Assembly (NCBI GenBank): GCA_023511995.1
Contig: JAIMAL010000002.1
Coordinates: 112,765-176,764, forward strand
Origin: Burkholderiales bacterium
GTDB lineage: Bacteria > Pseudomonadota > Gammaproteobacteria > Burkholderiales > Thiobacteraceae
Direction: 5' to 3'
Length of the DNA: 64,000 bases
Shown here piece after piece: positions 28,244-38,175 of the stretch. The notes below the pieces were generated by a model. That model saw only the letters and a program-made list of their open reading frames with translations, was not told the origin of the DNA and did not search any database. Both the position numbers and the translations under genes were made by a program. Position 1 is the stretch's first letter; each line of letters starts with the position of its first letter.

Positions 28244-30124
28244 TCACCAGTGCAGGGCGCGCAGCCGCGCCATCTTTTTCTGCTGGTGGGCCTGCATGCG
28301 CTCCACCACGTCGTCGAGAAGGGCGATGGCGTCGAGGACGAAGGGACCCTTGTTGATCATCACGCATTCGGCCCGCTCCGCCATGGCCGCATCGGTGATC
28401 TCGGGGCGCGAAGGCAGACCGTGTTTCACCAGGCTTTCCAGCACCTGGGTGGCCCAGATCACCGGCACGTGGGCCGCCTCGGCAAGCCACAACAGTTCTT
28501 CCTGGATTTCCGCCAGTCTTTCGTAACCGATCTCCACCGCCAGGTCGCCGCGGGCGATCATGAGGCCGAAGGGGTGGCGGCCCGCGCCGCGGACGATGAT
28601 TTCCGGCAGGTTGTGCACCGCTCGCCGCGTCTCGATCTTGGCCACGATGCCCAACCCCCTGGCGCCGCGCCGGGCGAGCGCCTCCAGAAGCCGGTCCATG
28701 TCCTCCCCCGTCTGCACGAAGGAGTAGCCCACCAGATCGGCATGGCGGACGACGAAATCCAGGTCTTCCAGGTCCTTGTCCGTCAGCGCGGGCAGGGCAA
28801 GCTCGCTTTCCGGGAAATTCACCCCTTTTTCCGGCCGCAGTTTCTCCCCCTCGGGCCGCGTGCGGAGGATGCGCAACAGTGCCCCCTGGGCATCCGCCTG
28901 CTCGATGCGGGCGGCGATGCGCCCCTCATCGATGAAGACGGGCTCCCCTTCCCTCAGGAAATCGAAGACCTCCGGCGGCAGACAGGGAATATGGGCGAAG
29001 GGCAAAGCCTCACCTCCGGCGTCCGGCGCCATCGGCTCGCCGGGCAGTGGCGCCCGCGTGAGATACAGATAATCGCCCGCGTGCAGGCGGATTTCCATGG
29101 GCGGCGCAGCGATGGCACCACACGCCGTCTCCCGCTCCTCCTTGCCGCCTGCCCGCTCCCGGCGGAGGATGATCCCCGGCGTGAGATAAAACCCCTCCTC
29201 GCCGTCGGCGAGCACTTCGAGTTCCGTCAGACGCACGCGCACCGTAAGCCGCCGGCTGCGCCCCCGCGCATCGGTGAAGTGGATGCTCTCCCCGGGCTCA
29301 AGTCCCCTGACCCAAGGGGCCGACACCGCCACACGCGCGGGCAGGACCCGGCCGAAGGGATCTTTTTCCGCGGGTCGCCCCGGCATGCCGCTGCCGTCCA
29401 AAATCACCCGCACCGGCCGGACGAGCCGCCCCAGTTTGTCCCGCCCCGGCTTCAGATGCAGCACCTCTGGCCCCGCCTTCACCGGCCCGGTGCGCACCCG
29501 GGGACCGGCCAAATCCATGAGGATGCGGCAGGACCGGCCCGTTTCCTCCGCCGCGCGCCGCACGTGCGCCGCCATGCGCTCCCAGCTCGCGGGATCATCA
29601 TGGGCGCAATTGATGCGGGCGCAATCCATGCCCCGCAGCACCAGCTCCCGCACGAAGGGATAGTCGCCGGCCGCCTCCGCCGGCAGGGTGACCATGATGC
29701 GCACCCGCCTGGGCAGGGGCGGCGGGCCCAGCAGCCGGTCGGTATGGGCCTCCAGGTCGGGGCGGTGATTCATGGCGGCGGCCAGGCGACGGGCCCGGCC
29801 CGCATCCACCGGCTTGCCCAGCATGAGTTGCAATGCCTGATGAAGGGTATCCAGGGCGGGGAGCACATGGCCTTCCGCCCGCCCCAGGGAAGAGAGCCCA
29901 TAGGTGGCCAGCCGCTCCTGAAGCGCCCGCAGATCGTGGCGGCGGAGAATGATGTAGGCGGCGAGGTTCTCCGCGCCGCCGTGGAAGGCGCGGCGCAAAA
30001 GCCAAGGCGCCCATTGCCGCAACAGCTCGCGGCAACCCCGCCGCACCGCGCGGCGCAGGGTGGCGACCTGATGGGCGAGGTCGGCAAGGGCGGCATTGAG
30101 CTCGCTGGCGGGATCGCGGTCCAT
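28244..30124 (-). CDS. Atypical long pyruvate-kinase-like protein
   Basis: A 626-residue protein containing a pyruvate-kinase barrel but not the usual layout. About 130 N-terminal residues form a predicted helical domain with no counterpart in the normal enzyme. The barrel then starts at VRIMVTLPAEA and keeps ILMDLAGPRVRTGPV, the active-site GLGIVAKIETRRAVHNLPEI and MIARGDLAVEIG, WATQVLESLVKHGLPSRPEITDAAMA. The C-terminal regulatory domain is absent and the usual MLSGETA region is replaced by MINKGPFVLDAI. Known members are annotated as pyruvate kinase (long type). ATG at 30124 lacks a ribosome site; an in-frame TTG is at 30130. It ends four bases from the convergent CYTH-CHAD gene. Confidence 0.8.
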   Translation of the reverse strand: MDRDPASELNAALADLAHQVATLRRAVRRGCRELLRQWAPWLLRRAFHGGAENLAAYIILRRHDLRALQERLATYGLSSLGRAEGHVLPALDTLHQALQLMLGKPVDAGRARRLAAAMNHRPDLEAHTDRLLGPPPLPRRVRIMVTLPAEAAGDYPFVRELVLRGMDCARINCAHDDPASWERMAAHVRRAAEETGRSCRILMDLAGPRVRTGPVKAGPEVLHLKPGRDKLGRLVRPVRVILDGSGMPGRPAEKDPFGRVLPARVAVSAPWVRGLEPGESIHFTDARGRSRRLTVRVRLTELEVLADGEEGFYLTPGIILRRERAGGKEERETACGAIAAPPMEIRLHAGDYLYLTRAPLPGEPMAPDAGGEALPFAHIPCLPPEVFDFLREGEPVFIDEGRIAARIEQADAQGALLRILRTRPEGEKLRPEKGVNFPESELALPALTDKDLEDLDFVVRHADLVGYSFVQTGEDMDRLLEALARRGARGLGIVAKIETRRAVHNLPEIIVRGAGRHPFGLMIARGDLAVEIGYERLAEIQEELLWLAEAAHVPVIWATQVLESLVKHGLPSRPEITDAAMAERAECVMINKGPFVLDAIALLDDVVERMQAHQQKKMARLRALHW

Positions 30125-30212
30125 GGACAAAAAAAGGGCTTTTGCCCACGCTACAGGGGTGTTGTGACCGGCGTATGACGCTTTCTTTACGGGCGAGCCG
30201 CGCCAGCCCGAC

Positions 30213-30218
30213 TATAAT
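30213..30218 (+). promoter_or_regulatory. -10 box for a likely leaderless transcript
   Basis: TATAAT, a perfect -10 hexamer, ends six bases before the ATG at 30225. Transcription would start on or next to the A of the start codon. There is no ribosome-binding site in the remaining space. Confidence 0.55.
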
Positions 30219-30224
30219 GCGCCC

Positions 30225-30983
30225 ATGATCCGGCTGAAGGTTCTCGGCGCAAGCGGGGGCATCGGCGGCGAGGCGCGCACCACCGCCCTGCAGGTGGACG
30301 AGGACACCCTCATCGACTGCGGCACGGGAGTGGGGGATTCCCCCCTTGCCGCGCTGATCGTTATCGACCAGGTTTTTCTCACCCACGCCCACCTGGACCA
30401 CATCGCGCTACTGCCCATGCTGGCAGATGCGCGGGTGGATCGGCGCGATGAGCCCCTTGTCGTCCATGGCCTTCCGGAAACCCTGCAAACCCTGCGCGAG
30501 TGCATTTTCAACAACCGGGTCTGGCCCGATTACACCTCGGAGGCCCTGCCCTATGTGCGGCTGCAGCCGGTGGCCTTGGGCGAGACGGTGGAAATCGGCG
30601 GCCGGCGCTTTCAGCCCCTGCCGGTGAAACACGCCATCCCCGCCTGCGCCTGGCGGATCGACTCGGGGGCAGCAAGCCTCGTCTTCACCGGCGACACCAC
30701 CTACAGCGAAACCTTCTTTGCCGAACTCAAGCACATTGCCAACCTGCGCCATCTCATCATCGAGACCACCTTCCTCAATGCCCTCGAGGCGGCGTGCGAG
30801 GCCGCCGGACACAACAATGCACGCCGGCTCGCCCTGGCGCTTGCCCATGTCCCTCCCGGGGTGATGGTCCACATCACCCACATGGAACCCGGCCGCGAAG
30901 AGGAAATCTGGGCGGAAATCCAGGCCGCCTGCTCCAGCCGCTGCCTGCGGCGGCTTACGCGCGGCGAGGTGATCGTCTTCTGA
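30225..30983 (+). CDS. MBL-fold hydrolase, class II cAMP phosphodiesterase-like
   Basis: A 252-residue metallo-beta-lactamase-fold hydrolase. The metal motif is FLTHAHLDHIALLP (HxHxDH), with further ligands in VKHAIPA, FTGDTTYSE and ITHMEPG. The shape resembles class II 3',5'-cyclic-nucleotide phosphodiesterases and tRNase-Z-like MBL proteins; which substrate it uses is not decided by the sequence. It is divergent from the pyruvate-kinase-like gene. The -10 box lies six bases before the ATG, so the mRNA is probably leaderless. Confidence 0.8.
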   Translation: MIRLKVLGASGGIGGEARTTALQVDEDTLIDCGTGVGDSPLAALIVIDQVFLTHAHLDHIALLPMLADARVDRRDEPLVVHGLPETLQTLRECIFNNRVWPDYTSEALPYVRLQPVALGETVEIGGRRFQPLPVKHAIPACAWRIDSGAASLVFTGDTTYSETFFAELKHIANLRHLIIETTFLNALEAACEAAGHNNARRLALALAHVPPGVMVHITHMEPGREEEIWAEIQAACSSRCLRRLTRGEVIVF

Positions 30984-31077
30984 AAGCGCCCCTCGCGCTG
31001 GCGGGGGGCAAGCTGCCTTGGGTAGAATGAGGGGACAAGTCTGCGATTCCCCTCGAGCCGAAAACATCCCAAACCAA

Positions 31078-32154
31078 ATGCAAGCACAGGCTTCCTCCTA
31101 CGGAGCGATCCCCACCCTGCCCAAGATACACGGCGTCTGCGTCTTCGGCGGCAGCGGTTTCGTCGGCCAGCACGTGGTCCACCGCCTGATCGGCGCCGGT
31201 TACACGGTGCGCGTGCCCACGCGCCGGCCTGCGCGGGCGAAGGAATTGCTCGTTCTGCCCGGCGTGGAGGTGGTGGAAGCCGACATCCACGACCCGGCGG
31301 CGCTGGCGCGGCTTCTCGCGGGGATGGATGCAGCCATCAATCTGGTGGGCATCCTCCATGAGGTGCGATTGGGCCGCGTGGACCTGCCCACCGCGCGGCG
31401 GGGCGATTTCCACGAGGTGCACGTGGAGCTGCCCCGCAAAATCATCCACGCCTGCGGCGAGCAGGGCGTGCGGCGCCTGCTGCACATGAGTGCCCTCAAC
31501 GCCAATCCGGTGGCAAGGAGTGCCTATCTCCGCTCCAAGGGGGTGGGCGAGGCCCTCGTGCGGGAGGCGGGACTGCCCCACCGGGAGGCCGAGACCTGGT
31601 ATCTCGACGGGCCGAAGTTCATCCGCGGTCATTCCCTGGCCACCACGGTGTTCCGTCCCTCGGTGATCTTCGGCCGCGGCGATTCCTTCCTCACCAAGCT
31701 TGCCAGCCTGGTGCGCCGCCTGCCGGTGATCCCCCTTGCCTGCCCCAATGCCCGTTTTGCGCCGGTGTTCGTGGAGGACGTGGCCGCCGCCTTCACGAGC
31801 AGCCTGGAGAACCCGGCCACCTACGGCCAGACCTACGATCTTTGCGGCCCGCGGACCTACACCTTCCGCGAGCTCGTGGAATACGTGGCGAGCCTGGAAG
31901 GCCGGCGGCCTATCATCCTGCCCCTTTCCCCGCGACTGTCCTACCTCAATGCCTGGCTGCTGGAACATCTGCCGGGGCGCCTCATGACCCGGGACAACTT
32001 TTACTCGCTGCAAGTGGACAGCGTCTGCAGCGGGCCTTTCCCCCCTGTCTTCGGCATTCATCCGCTGGCCCTGGAAGCGGTGGCCCCCCACTACATCGGC
32101 CCGCACGCGGTGGTCTCCCGCTACGACGCGCTGCGGCATGGGGCACGCCGCTAA
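31078..32154 (+). CDS. NDUFA9-like NAD(P)-binding SDR protein
   Basis: A 358-residue atypical short-chain dehydrogenase of the group annotated 'complex I NDUFA9 subunit family'. The NAD(P)-binding motif is [18 protein letters not shown] near residue 20. [28 protein letters not shown] contains the SDR-type Tyr/Lys area, and [19 protein letters not shown] and [18 protein letters not shown] are typical. ATG at 31078 is chosen: TAGAAT, a plausible -10, lies at 31023-31028 and overlaps the only other ATG (31027). In bacteria these proteins are not proven complex I subunits; quinone or NADH-linked housekeeping roles are guessed. It is followed 17 bases later by cca. Confidence 0.85.
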   Translation: MQAQASSYGAIPTLPKIHGVCVFGGSGFVGQHVVHRLIGAGYTVRVPTRRPARAKELLVLPGVEVVEADIHDPAALARLLAGMDAAINLVGILHEVRLGRVDLPTARRGDFHEVHVELPRKIIHACGEQGVRRLLHMSALNANPVARSAYLRSKGVGEALVREAGLPHREAETWYLDGPKFIRGHSLATTVFRPSVIFGRGDSFLTKLASLVRRLPVIPLACPNARFAPVFVEDVAAAFTSSLENPATYGQTYDLCGPRTYTFRELVEYVASLEGRRPIILPLSPRLSYLNAWLLEHLPGRLMTRDNFYSLQVDSVCSGPFPPVFGIHPLALEAVAPHYIGPHAVVSRYDALRHGARR

Positions 32155-32171
32155 CGCGCCCGCCAAGCTCC

Positions 32172-33404
32172 ATGAAAACCTACATGGTCGGCGGCGCGGT
32201 GCGGGACGAGCTCCTCGGCCTGCCGGTCGCCGACCGCGACTGGGTGGTGGTGGGCGCCACCCCGGAAGAAATGGTGCGCCTGGGCTTCCTGCCGGTGGGG
32301 CGGGACTTTCCCGTCTTCCTGCATCCGGTCACCCATGAGGAATATGCCCTGGCGCGCACGGAACGCAAAAGCGGCCGGGGCTACAAGGGCTTCACCGTCT
32401 ATGCCTCCCCCGAAGTGACCCTAGAGGAGGATCTGGCGCGGCGGGACCTCACCATCAACGCCATCGCCAAGGACGAGACCGGTCAGTACATCGACCCCTA
32501 CGGCGGCCGGCGCGACCTGCAAAACCGGGTGCTGCGCCACGTGAGCCCGGCCTTCGCCGAAGACCCAGTGCGTATCCTGCGGGTGGCGCGCTTTGCCGCC
32601 CGCTTCACCGACTTCACCCTCGCCGAGGAAACTCTGGCGCTGATGCGGCAGATGGTGGAAAGCGGCGAGGTGGATGCCCTGGTGCCGGAACGGGTATGGC
32701 AGGAGCTTTCCCGCGGCCTCATGGAAGCCCGCCCCTCGCGCATGTTTGAGGTGCTGCGGGAATGTGGGGCGCTGGCGAAAATCCTCCCCGAGGTGGATCG
32801 CCTCTTCGGCGTGCCCCAGCATCCCAAAAGTCATCCGGAAGTAGACACGGGGGAGCATGTGATGCGGGTGGTGGACCGGGCCGCCGCCAACGGCGGCGCC
32901 CTGCCGGTGCGCTTCGCCGCCCTCACCCACGATCTTGGCAAAGGCACCACCCCGCCGGAAGCATGGCCCTTCCATCCCGGCCATGAGGAGCGGGGCGTGC
33001 CCCTCGTGCAGGGCCTCGCCGCCCGTCTGCGCGCGCCCCATGACTGTCGCGAGCTGGCAGTCCTGGTCGCCCGCTGGCACGGGGAAGCCCACCGGGCCGA
33101 TGAAGCGGATGCCGAACGGCTTGTCGATCTCCTCGTCCGGCTGGATGCCTTTCGCCAGCCCGCCCGCTTCCAGCAATTCCTGCAAGCCTGCGAGGCCGAT
33201 TACCAGGGCCGCCCCGGCTACGAGGCGCGCCGCATGCCGGGCGCCGAGCGCCTGGCCGCGGCTTTCCGCGCCGCCGCCACCGTCGATGCCGGCACGATTG
33301 CCCGCCAGCATCAGGGGGGCGAGGCAATCCGCGCCGCCGTCACCGCCGCGCGCATTGCCGCCGTGGCCGCCGCCCTGGGCGGGAAGGCAGGCGGCGAATC
33401 ATGA
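32172..33404 (+). CDS. cca: CCA tRNA nucleotidyltransferase (with HD domain)
   Basis: A 410-residue enzyme adding or repairing the 3' CCA of tRNAs. The class II nucleotidyltransferase head reads [28 protein letters not shown] (seen in parts), with [10 protein letters not shown] and [16 protein letters not shown]. The C-terminal HD domain ([27 protein letters not shown]) marks the multifunctional proteobacterial type with phosphatase/phosphodiesterase activity. It starts 17 bases after the NDUFA9-like gene. No clear ribosome site is seen before ATG. Confidence 0.95.
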   Translation: MKTYMVGGAVRDELLGLPVADRDWVVVGATPEEMVRLGFLPVGRDFPVFLHPVTHEEYALARTERKSGRGYKGFTVYASPEVTLEEDLARRDLTINAIAKDETGQYIDPYGGRRDLQNRVLRHVSPAFAEDPVRILRVARFAARFTDFTLAEETLALMRQMVESGEVDALVPERVWQELSRGLMEARPSRMFEVLRECGALAKILPEVDRLFGVPQHPKSHPEVDTGEHVMRVVDRAAANGGALPVRFAALTHDLGKGTTPPEAWPFHPGHEERGVPLVQGLAARLRAPHDCRELAVLVARWHGEAHRADEADAERLVDLLVRLDAFRQPARFQQFLQACEADYQGRPGYEARRMPGAERLAAAFRAAATVDAGTIARQHQGGEAIRAAVTAARIAAVAAALGGKAGGES

Positions 33405-33464
33405 CCAAGGGACCAAGTCTTTTGCCGGCAACGAGCGGGGCACGGTCGTGGCGGGCCGAGTGCT

Positions 33465-34355
33465 TCAGGCGGCGAAGAAACGGTCCCGCGCGTTCTCCGT
33501 CACCAGGCGCAGGGCCGGGTGGCTGATGCGCCGCTCGCCGGTGATGGCGTAATAGGTCTCCCGCACGCCGTGTGCCCGGCCGATCTCGCGTACCCCGTAC
33601 TGGCTCTCCACCTCCTGGGCGAGCACCGCGGGGGCGGGAAAAATCCCCCGCCCCGCCTGGCCGAAGGCGTTCATCAACGCCGCATCATCGAACTCCCCCA
33701 CCACCCGGGGGTGAAGCCGCTGGGCTTCCAGCCAGTCGGTCAGGCGCGCGCGGGAGGCGGAATCCTCCCCCGGCAGCAGGAGCGGAGCGCCATCGAGGCA
33801 GGCGGGAAAGTGCCGGCAGCGGCGGGCGAGCGCCGGTGCGGCGAAGAAGGCGAGCTCCGATTCGCCGAGCTTGTGGTTGTAGCCCTTCACCCGCACCGTG
33901 GGTGGCAGGGGACGGTCCGCCACCACCACGTCCAGCCGGTGCAGGGCGAGCTCGGCAAGGAGCGGGTTGAGCTTGCCTTCCTGGCAGATCAAGCGCACCG
34001 GCTCCGCCAGTTCAGTGACGGGGGCAAGCAGCCGGTAGGCGACATTTTTCGCCACGGCATCGGAAATGCCCACCCGCAGGGGCTGCGCCGCCCCGCCGGG
34101 GCTGGTGAGATCCCGCGCGAGCGCCTCCGCCAAGGCGAAGATTTCGTCGGCGTAGGCGGCCGCGCGCACGCCCGCTTCCGTCAGCTTGAGGCGCCGCCCC
34201 ACCGGCTGGGTGAGGGCGGTGCCCAGGCGCTCCTCCAGGAGCTTGATCTGGGCGCTGATGGTCTGGGGGGTAAGATGCAGCCGTTCCGCCGCGGCGGCAA
34301 TGCTGCCGCTCTTGGCCACCGTCCAGAAGTAGTAGAGGTGCTTGAGGTTGATCAT
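33465..34355 (-). CDS. nhaR: LysR-family activator NhaR
   Basis: A 296-residue LysR-type regulator of the NhaR group, which in enterobacteria responds to Na+. The N-terminus MINLKHLYYFWTVAKSGSIAAAAERLHLTPQTISAQIKLLEE (seen in parts) is diagnostic. VGISDAVAKNVAYRLLAP begins the effector domain. It is divergent from htpX, and no nhaA antiporter gene is near, so the target here may be htpX or an unlinked gene. Two CATTCGA repeats 31 bases apart lie at and upstream of its start. Confidence 0.88.
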   Translation of the reverse strand: MINLKHLYYFWTVAKSGSIAAAAERLHLTPQTISAQIKLLEERLGTALTQPVGRRLKLTEAGVRAAAYADEIFALAEALARDLTSPGGAAQPLRVGISDAVAKNVAYRLLAPVTELAEPVRLICQEGKLNPLLAELALHRLDVVVADRPLPPTVRVKGYNHKLGESELAFFAAPALARRCRHFPACLDGAPLLLPGEDSASRARLTDWLEAQRLHPRVVGEFDDAALMNAFGQAGRGIFPAPAVLAQEVESQYGVREIGRAHGVRETYYAITGERRISHPALRLVTENARDRFFAA

Positions 34356-34458
34356 TCGATAAAACCGATGATTTAATCACAAACATTCGAATTTTATTTT
34401 AGCCTGCCGCCCTTACAATCCACCCTGTGTCATTGTCGGTCAATCAAGGAGTCCTGCC
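34356..34458. promoter_or_regulatory. nhaR/htpX divergent promoter region
   Basis: An AT-rich divergent region. CATTCGA occurs at 34353-34359 (overlapping the nhaR start) and again at 34384-34390, three helical turns apart, so a regulator could bind both. TACAAT at 34414-34419 is a candidate -10 for htpX, whose ribosome site is AAGGAG. Assignments are tentative. Confidence 0.4.
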
Positions 34459-35334
34459 ATGAAACGCATTCTGTTGTTCCTCGCCACCAACCTGGCCATC
34501 GTGGTGATGCTGTCCATCACCCTGCGCCTTCTCGGTGTCGAGCCCTACCTCACGAGCCAAGGGCTTAATGTCAACGCCCTGCTCGTCTTCGCCGCGGTAT
34601 TCGGCTTCGGCGGCGCCTTCCTCTCCCTGCTGATGTCCAAATGGAGCGCGAAGATGGCGGTGGGCGCGCAGGTCATCGACCAGCCGAGGACGGAAGCCGA
34701 GCGCTGGCTCATCGAAACCGTCCGCCGGCAGGCCCGCCAGGCGGGGATCGGCATGCCAGAGGTCGCCATCTATGATTCCCCCGAGGTGAATGCCTTCGCC
34801 ACCGGTTGGAACAAGAACGATGCTCTCGTCGCCGTCTCCACCGGTCTTTTGCATTCGATGACGCGGGATGAGGCGGAAGCCGTCCTCGGCCACGAGGTCT
34901 CCCACATCGCCAACGGGGACATGGTCACCCTGGCGCTGATCCAGGGCGTGGTCAACACCTTCGTCATGTTCCTGTCGCGGGTGATCGGCCACACCGTCGA
35001 CCGGCTGATCTTCAAGAACGAGGAAGGCCACGGCCCCGCCTTCTTCGTCACCATGATCATCGCCGAGCTGGTGCTGGGTCTTTTGGCCTCCCTCATCGTC
35101 ATGTGGTTCTCGCGGCAGCGCGAATTCCGCGCCGACCGTGGCGGCGCCCAGCTCGCCGGGCGCGACAAGATGATCGCCGCCCTGGAGCGGCTGATGCGGG
35201 TCCACACCGCGCCTCTGCCCGACAAAATGGCCGCCTTCGGCATCAGCGGTGGCATCGGCCATGGCCTCAAACGCCTGTTCATGACCCACCCGCCACTGGA
35301 AGAGCGTATCGCCGCCCTGCGGGCCCTGGGCTGA
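34459..35334 (+). CDS. htpX: Membrane protease HtpX
   Basis: A 291-residue zinc metalloprotease of the M48 family in the inner membrane, degrading misfolded membrane proteins. Two N-terminal helices (about 4-24 and 35-57) precede the catalytic motif [13 protein letters not shown] (HExxH). Two further hydrophobic segments and the third-ligand region [14 protein letters not shown] follow. The ATG has AAGGAG eight bases upstream. It is divergent from nhaR and followed seven bases later by terC, probably in one operon. Confidence 0.96.
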   Translation: MKRILLFLATNLAIVVMLSITLRLLGVEPYLTSQGLNVNALLVFAAVFGFGGAFLSLLMSKWSAKMAVGAQVIDQPRTEAERWLIETVRRQARQAGIGMPEVAIYDSPEVNAFATGWNKNDALVAVSTGLLHSMTRDEAEAVLGHEVSHIANGDMVTLALIQGVVNTFVMFLSRVIGHTVDRLIFKNEEGHGPAFFVTMIIAELVLGLLASLIVMWFSRQREFRADRGGAQLAGRDKMIAALERLMRVHTAPLPDKMAAFGISGGIGHGLKRLFMTHPPLEERIAALRALG

Positions 35335-35341
35335 CCCTTCC

Positions 35342-36298
35342 ATGGATGCCATCAGCGTCGGCACCCCCGCCCTCTGGGCGGGGTTTGTTTTGTTCATCCT
35401 CGCCATGCTGGCGCTGGATCTTTTCCTCCTCGGTGGCCGCCAGGCCCACCGTGTCGCCGTGCGTGAGGCCCTCGCCTGGAGTGTGCTGTGGCTGAGCCTC
35501 GCCTTGGTCTTCTGCGGCCTGCTGTGGTGGTATCTCGACACCACCGTGGGCCGCGAGGTGGCCAACGCCAAGGCGGCGGCCTTCCTCACCGGCTATCTCA
35601 TCGAAAAGTCATTGTCGGTGGACAACATCTTCGTCTTCCTCATGATCTTCAGCCATTTCGCCGTACCGCCCGAGTATCAGCGACGGGTGCTCCTCTACGG
35701 CGTGCTGGGCGCAATCGTGATGCGCGCCATCATGATCCTCCTCGGCGTGTGGCTGGTGAGCCGTTTCCACTGGGTGCTCTATCTGTTCGGTGCCTTTTTG
35801 GTGGTCACCGGCATCAAGATGCTCATCTTCGCCGAGCACGAACCCGACCTGGACAAAAACCCCGTCCTGCGCTGGCTGCGCCGTCATTTGCCCATCACCG
35901 AACGCTATCACGGCGAGCGCTTCGTCGTCGTCCAGGAAGGCGCGCGCTGGTTCACCCCCCTCTTCGTGGTGCTGGTGCTGATCGAGACCTCGGATCTCAT
36001 CTTCGCGGTGGATTCCATTCCCGCCATTTTCGCCATCACCACCGACCCCTTCATCGTCTTCACCTCCAATATCTTCGCCATCCTCGGCCTGCGCGCCCTC
36101 TACTTCCTCCTTGCCGACATGGCGGAGCGCTTCCACCTGCTCAAGTACGGCCTCGCCCTGGTACTGGTCCTGGTGGGGGCGAAGATGCTGCTCGCCGATT
36201 TCTACAAGGTGCCGGTGGGCATCGCCCTGGGTGTGGTGGCCCTCATCATCGCCACCTCCGTCTTCGCCAGCCTGGCCGCCACCCGCACCCGGCGCTAG
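35342..36298 (+). CDS. TerC/Alx-family membrane protein
   Basis: A 318-residue integral membrane protein of the TerC family (Alx-like), with about nine helices. Conserved acidic membrane motifs are visible: EKSLSVDNIFVFLMI and IETSDLIFAVDSIPAIFAIT. Family members export manganese or other metals, or are tied to tellurite resistance and redox stress; Mn2+ export is the best-supported role for Alx/MeeY types. It follows htpX by seven bases. No yybP-ykoY riboswitch can fit in that space. No ribosome site is clear before ATG. Confidence 0.9.
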   Translation: MDAISVGTPALWAGFVLFILAMLALDLFLLGGRQAHRVAVREALAWSVLWLSLALVFCGLLWWYLDTTVGREVANAKAAAFLTGYLIEKSLSVDNIFVFLMIFSHFAVPPEYQRRVLLYGVLGAIVMRAIMILLGVWLVSRFHWVLYLFGAFLVVTGIKMLIFAEHEPDLDKNPVLRWLRRHLPITERYHGERFVVVQEGARWFTPLFVVLVLIETSDLIFAVDSIPAIFAITTDPFIVFTSNIFAILGLRALYFLLADMAERFHLLKYGLALVLVLVGAKMLLADFYKVPVGIALGVVALIIATSVFASLAATRTRR

Positions 36299-36475
36299 AA
36301 GCGAGGGACCACGCGCAGCCAGCGGGCAAAGGCTTGGGAAACCACCGGGGACGCGGAAGAACACGGCGTCCTCTGGCCACTGCCCACTGACCATTGATGC
36401 CCGTCCCCTGTGCCCCCCCGCCCGAATTTGGGATAATTCCCGTTTTCGCCAATGTCGCGCCGCAGGGAGACGGCC
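36299..36475 (+). promoter_or_regulatory. terC-purE intergenic region
   Basis: A 177-base gap without a gene. GGGATAATTCC contains GATAAT near 36432, a good -10 for the purE operon, but I find no convincing -35. purE itself has AGGGAG before its ATG. Confidence 0.35.
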
Positions 36476-36970
36476 ATGGAACAACCTCGGGTGGGTGTGG
36501 TGATGGGCAGCACTTCCGACTGGGAGGTGATGCAGCACGCCTGTGCGGTGCTGAAGGAACTGTCGATCCCCCACGAGGCGCGGGTGGTCTCCGCCCACCG
36601 TACGCCTGATCTCCTCTTCGAATACGCCGAGCGCGCCGTGGACAGAGGCCTTATGTGCATCATTGCCGGCGCCGGCGGCGCGGCCCATCTGCCCGGCATG
36701 CTGGCGGCCAAGACGCGACTGCCGGTGTTGGGGGTGCCGGTGCCTTCGCGGCATCTCCAGGGCCTGGATTCGCTCCTCTCCATCGTGCAGATGCCCAAGG
36801 GGGTACCGGTGGCCACCTTCGCCATCGGTGCCGCAGGCGCCGCCAATGCCGCCCTCTACGCCGCCGCCCTGCTGGCGCTGCAGGACGGGATGCTCGCCGC
36901 CCGGCTGGAAGCCTATCGAGCGCGGCAGACGGAAAGCGTGCTGGCAATGACCCTGCCGGAGTCGCCATGA
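36476..36970 (+). CDS. purE: N5-carboxyaminoimidazole ribonucleotide mutase
   Basis: A 164-residue class I PurE, converting N5-CAIR to CAIR in purine synthesis. It shows [33 protein letters not shown] and [26 protein letters not shown] (seen in parts). ATG at 36476 is chosen because AGGGAGACGGCC precedes it; an upstream in-frame start adds eight Arg-rich residues not found in the family. purK overlaps its stop (ATGA), as is usual for this pair. Confidence 0.96.
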   Translation: MEQPRVGVVMGSTSDWEVMQHACAVLKELSIPHEARVVSAHRTPDLLFEYAERAVDRGLMCIIAGAGGAAHLPGMLAAKTRLPVLGVPVPSRHLQGLDSLLSIVQMPKGVPVATFAIGAAGAANAALYAAALLALQDGMLAARLEAYRARQTESVLAMTLPESP

Positions 36971-38136
36971 CCCCCATCTTGCCGGGGGCCACACTGGGCG
37001 TGCTGGGCGGCGGTCAACTGGGCCGCATGTTCACCATGGCCGCGCTCACCATGGGTTACCGCGTGGTGGTGCTCGATCCGGACCCCGACAGTCCCGCCGG
37101 CCGCATCGCCAGTGAACATCTGTGCGCCGATTACCGGGATCCGGCAGCGCTCGCCCACATGGGCCGCACCTGCGCCGCGGTGACCATCGAGTTCGAGAAC
37201 GTGCACGCCGACAGCCTGCGCCTGCTGGAAAACCACACCGTGGTGCGGCCGTCGGCGCAGGCCGTGGCGATTGTCCAGGACCGCGCGCGGGAAAAGACTT
37301 TCCTCGCCGAAAACGGCTTTCCCACCGCACCCTTCGGCCTCGTGCCGGAGCCCTCGGCAATCAGCGCGGCAGCCCGCGCCACCGGCTTTCCCGCCCTGCT
37401 CAAGGTGAGCCGGTTCGGCTATGACGGCAAGGGTCAGGCGCGCGTGGATTCCCTGGAGGAGGCCATCGCCGCCCATGCCGCCATGGGCAACGAGCCCTGT
37501 GTACTGGAAGCCTTCCTCCCCCTGCGTGCCGAGCTGTCGGTGGTGCTGGCGCGGGATGGGGTGGGCCGCACCGTGTGTTACCCTGTCGCCGAAAACCAGC
37601 ACCGCAATGGCATCCTCGACATCAGCATGGCGCCCGCCCGCATCGGTGTGGAAGTGGAAACCCGCGCCCGGGAGATGGCGGTGGCCATTGCCGAGCGGCT
37701 CGGTTACTGCGGCGTGATGGCGGTGGAGTTTTTCCTCCTCAATGGCGACCGTCTGCTGGTGAACGAGATCGCGCCACGCCCCCACAACAGCGGGCATTAC
37801 ACGCTGGACGCATGCCTGACCAGCCAGTTCGAGCAGCAGGTGCGGGTCACCTGCGGCCTGCCCCTGGGGGAGACGCGGTTGTTTTCCCCCGTGGTGATGG
37901 TGAACCTCCTCGGCGATATCTGGGGAGGGGGCACGCCCGACTGGGGCGGACTCCTTGCCCATCCCAATCTGAAGCTCCACCTCTATGGCAAGCGGCAGGC
38001 GCGCCCGGGGCGCAAGATGGGTCACTTCAACGTGGTCGCCCCCACCCTGGAAGCCGCCCTCAGCCAGGCCCTGGCCGCGCGCGCCGCGGTGGGGGTCGAA
38101 GGCCCCGCCCCGACGCACAGGGAGCCCGCCGCATGA
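36967..38136 (+). CDS. purK: 5-(carboxyamino)imidazole ribonucleotide synthase
   Basis: A 389-residue ATP-grasp enzyme making N5-CAIR from AIR, bicarbonate and ATP, directly feeding PurE. Motifs are [53 protein letters not shown] and [11 protein letters not shown] near the C-terminus. The start codon overlaps the purE stop by four bases (ATGA), so the two are translationally coupled. Confidence 0.96.
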   Translation: MTPILPGATLGVLGGGQLGRMFTMAALTMGYRVVVLDPDPDSPAGRIASEHLCADYRDPAALAHMGRTCAAVTIEFENVHADSLRLLENHTVVRPSAQAVAIVQDRAREKTFLAENGFPTAPFGLVPEPSAISAAARATGFPALLKVSRFGYDGKGQARVDSLEEAIAAHAAMGNEPCVLEAFLPLRAELSVVLARDGVGRTVCYPVAENQHRNGILDISMAPARIGVEVETRAREMAVAIAERLGYCGVMAVEFFLLNGDRLLVNEIAPRPHNSGHYTLDACLTSQFEQQVRVTCGLPLGETRLFSPVVMVNLLGDIWGGGTPDWGGLLAHPNLKLHLYGKRQARPGRKMGHFNVVAPTLEAALSQALAARAAVGVEGPAPTHREPAA

Positions 38137-38175
38137 GTGTGCCCGCCCTTTGCCCCGCCTGAGGTTTCCCCCCCC

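Noticed and set aside
35335..35341. A yybP-ykoY manganese riboswitch before terC.
   Set aside because: Only seven bases separate htpX and terC, so no riboswitch can fit.
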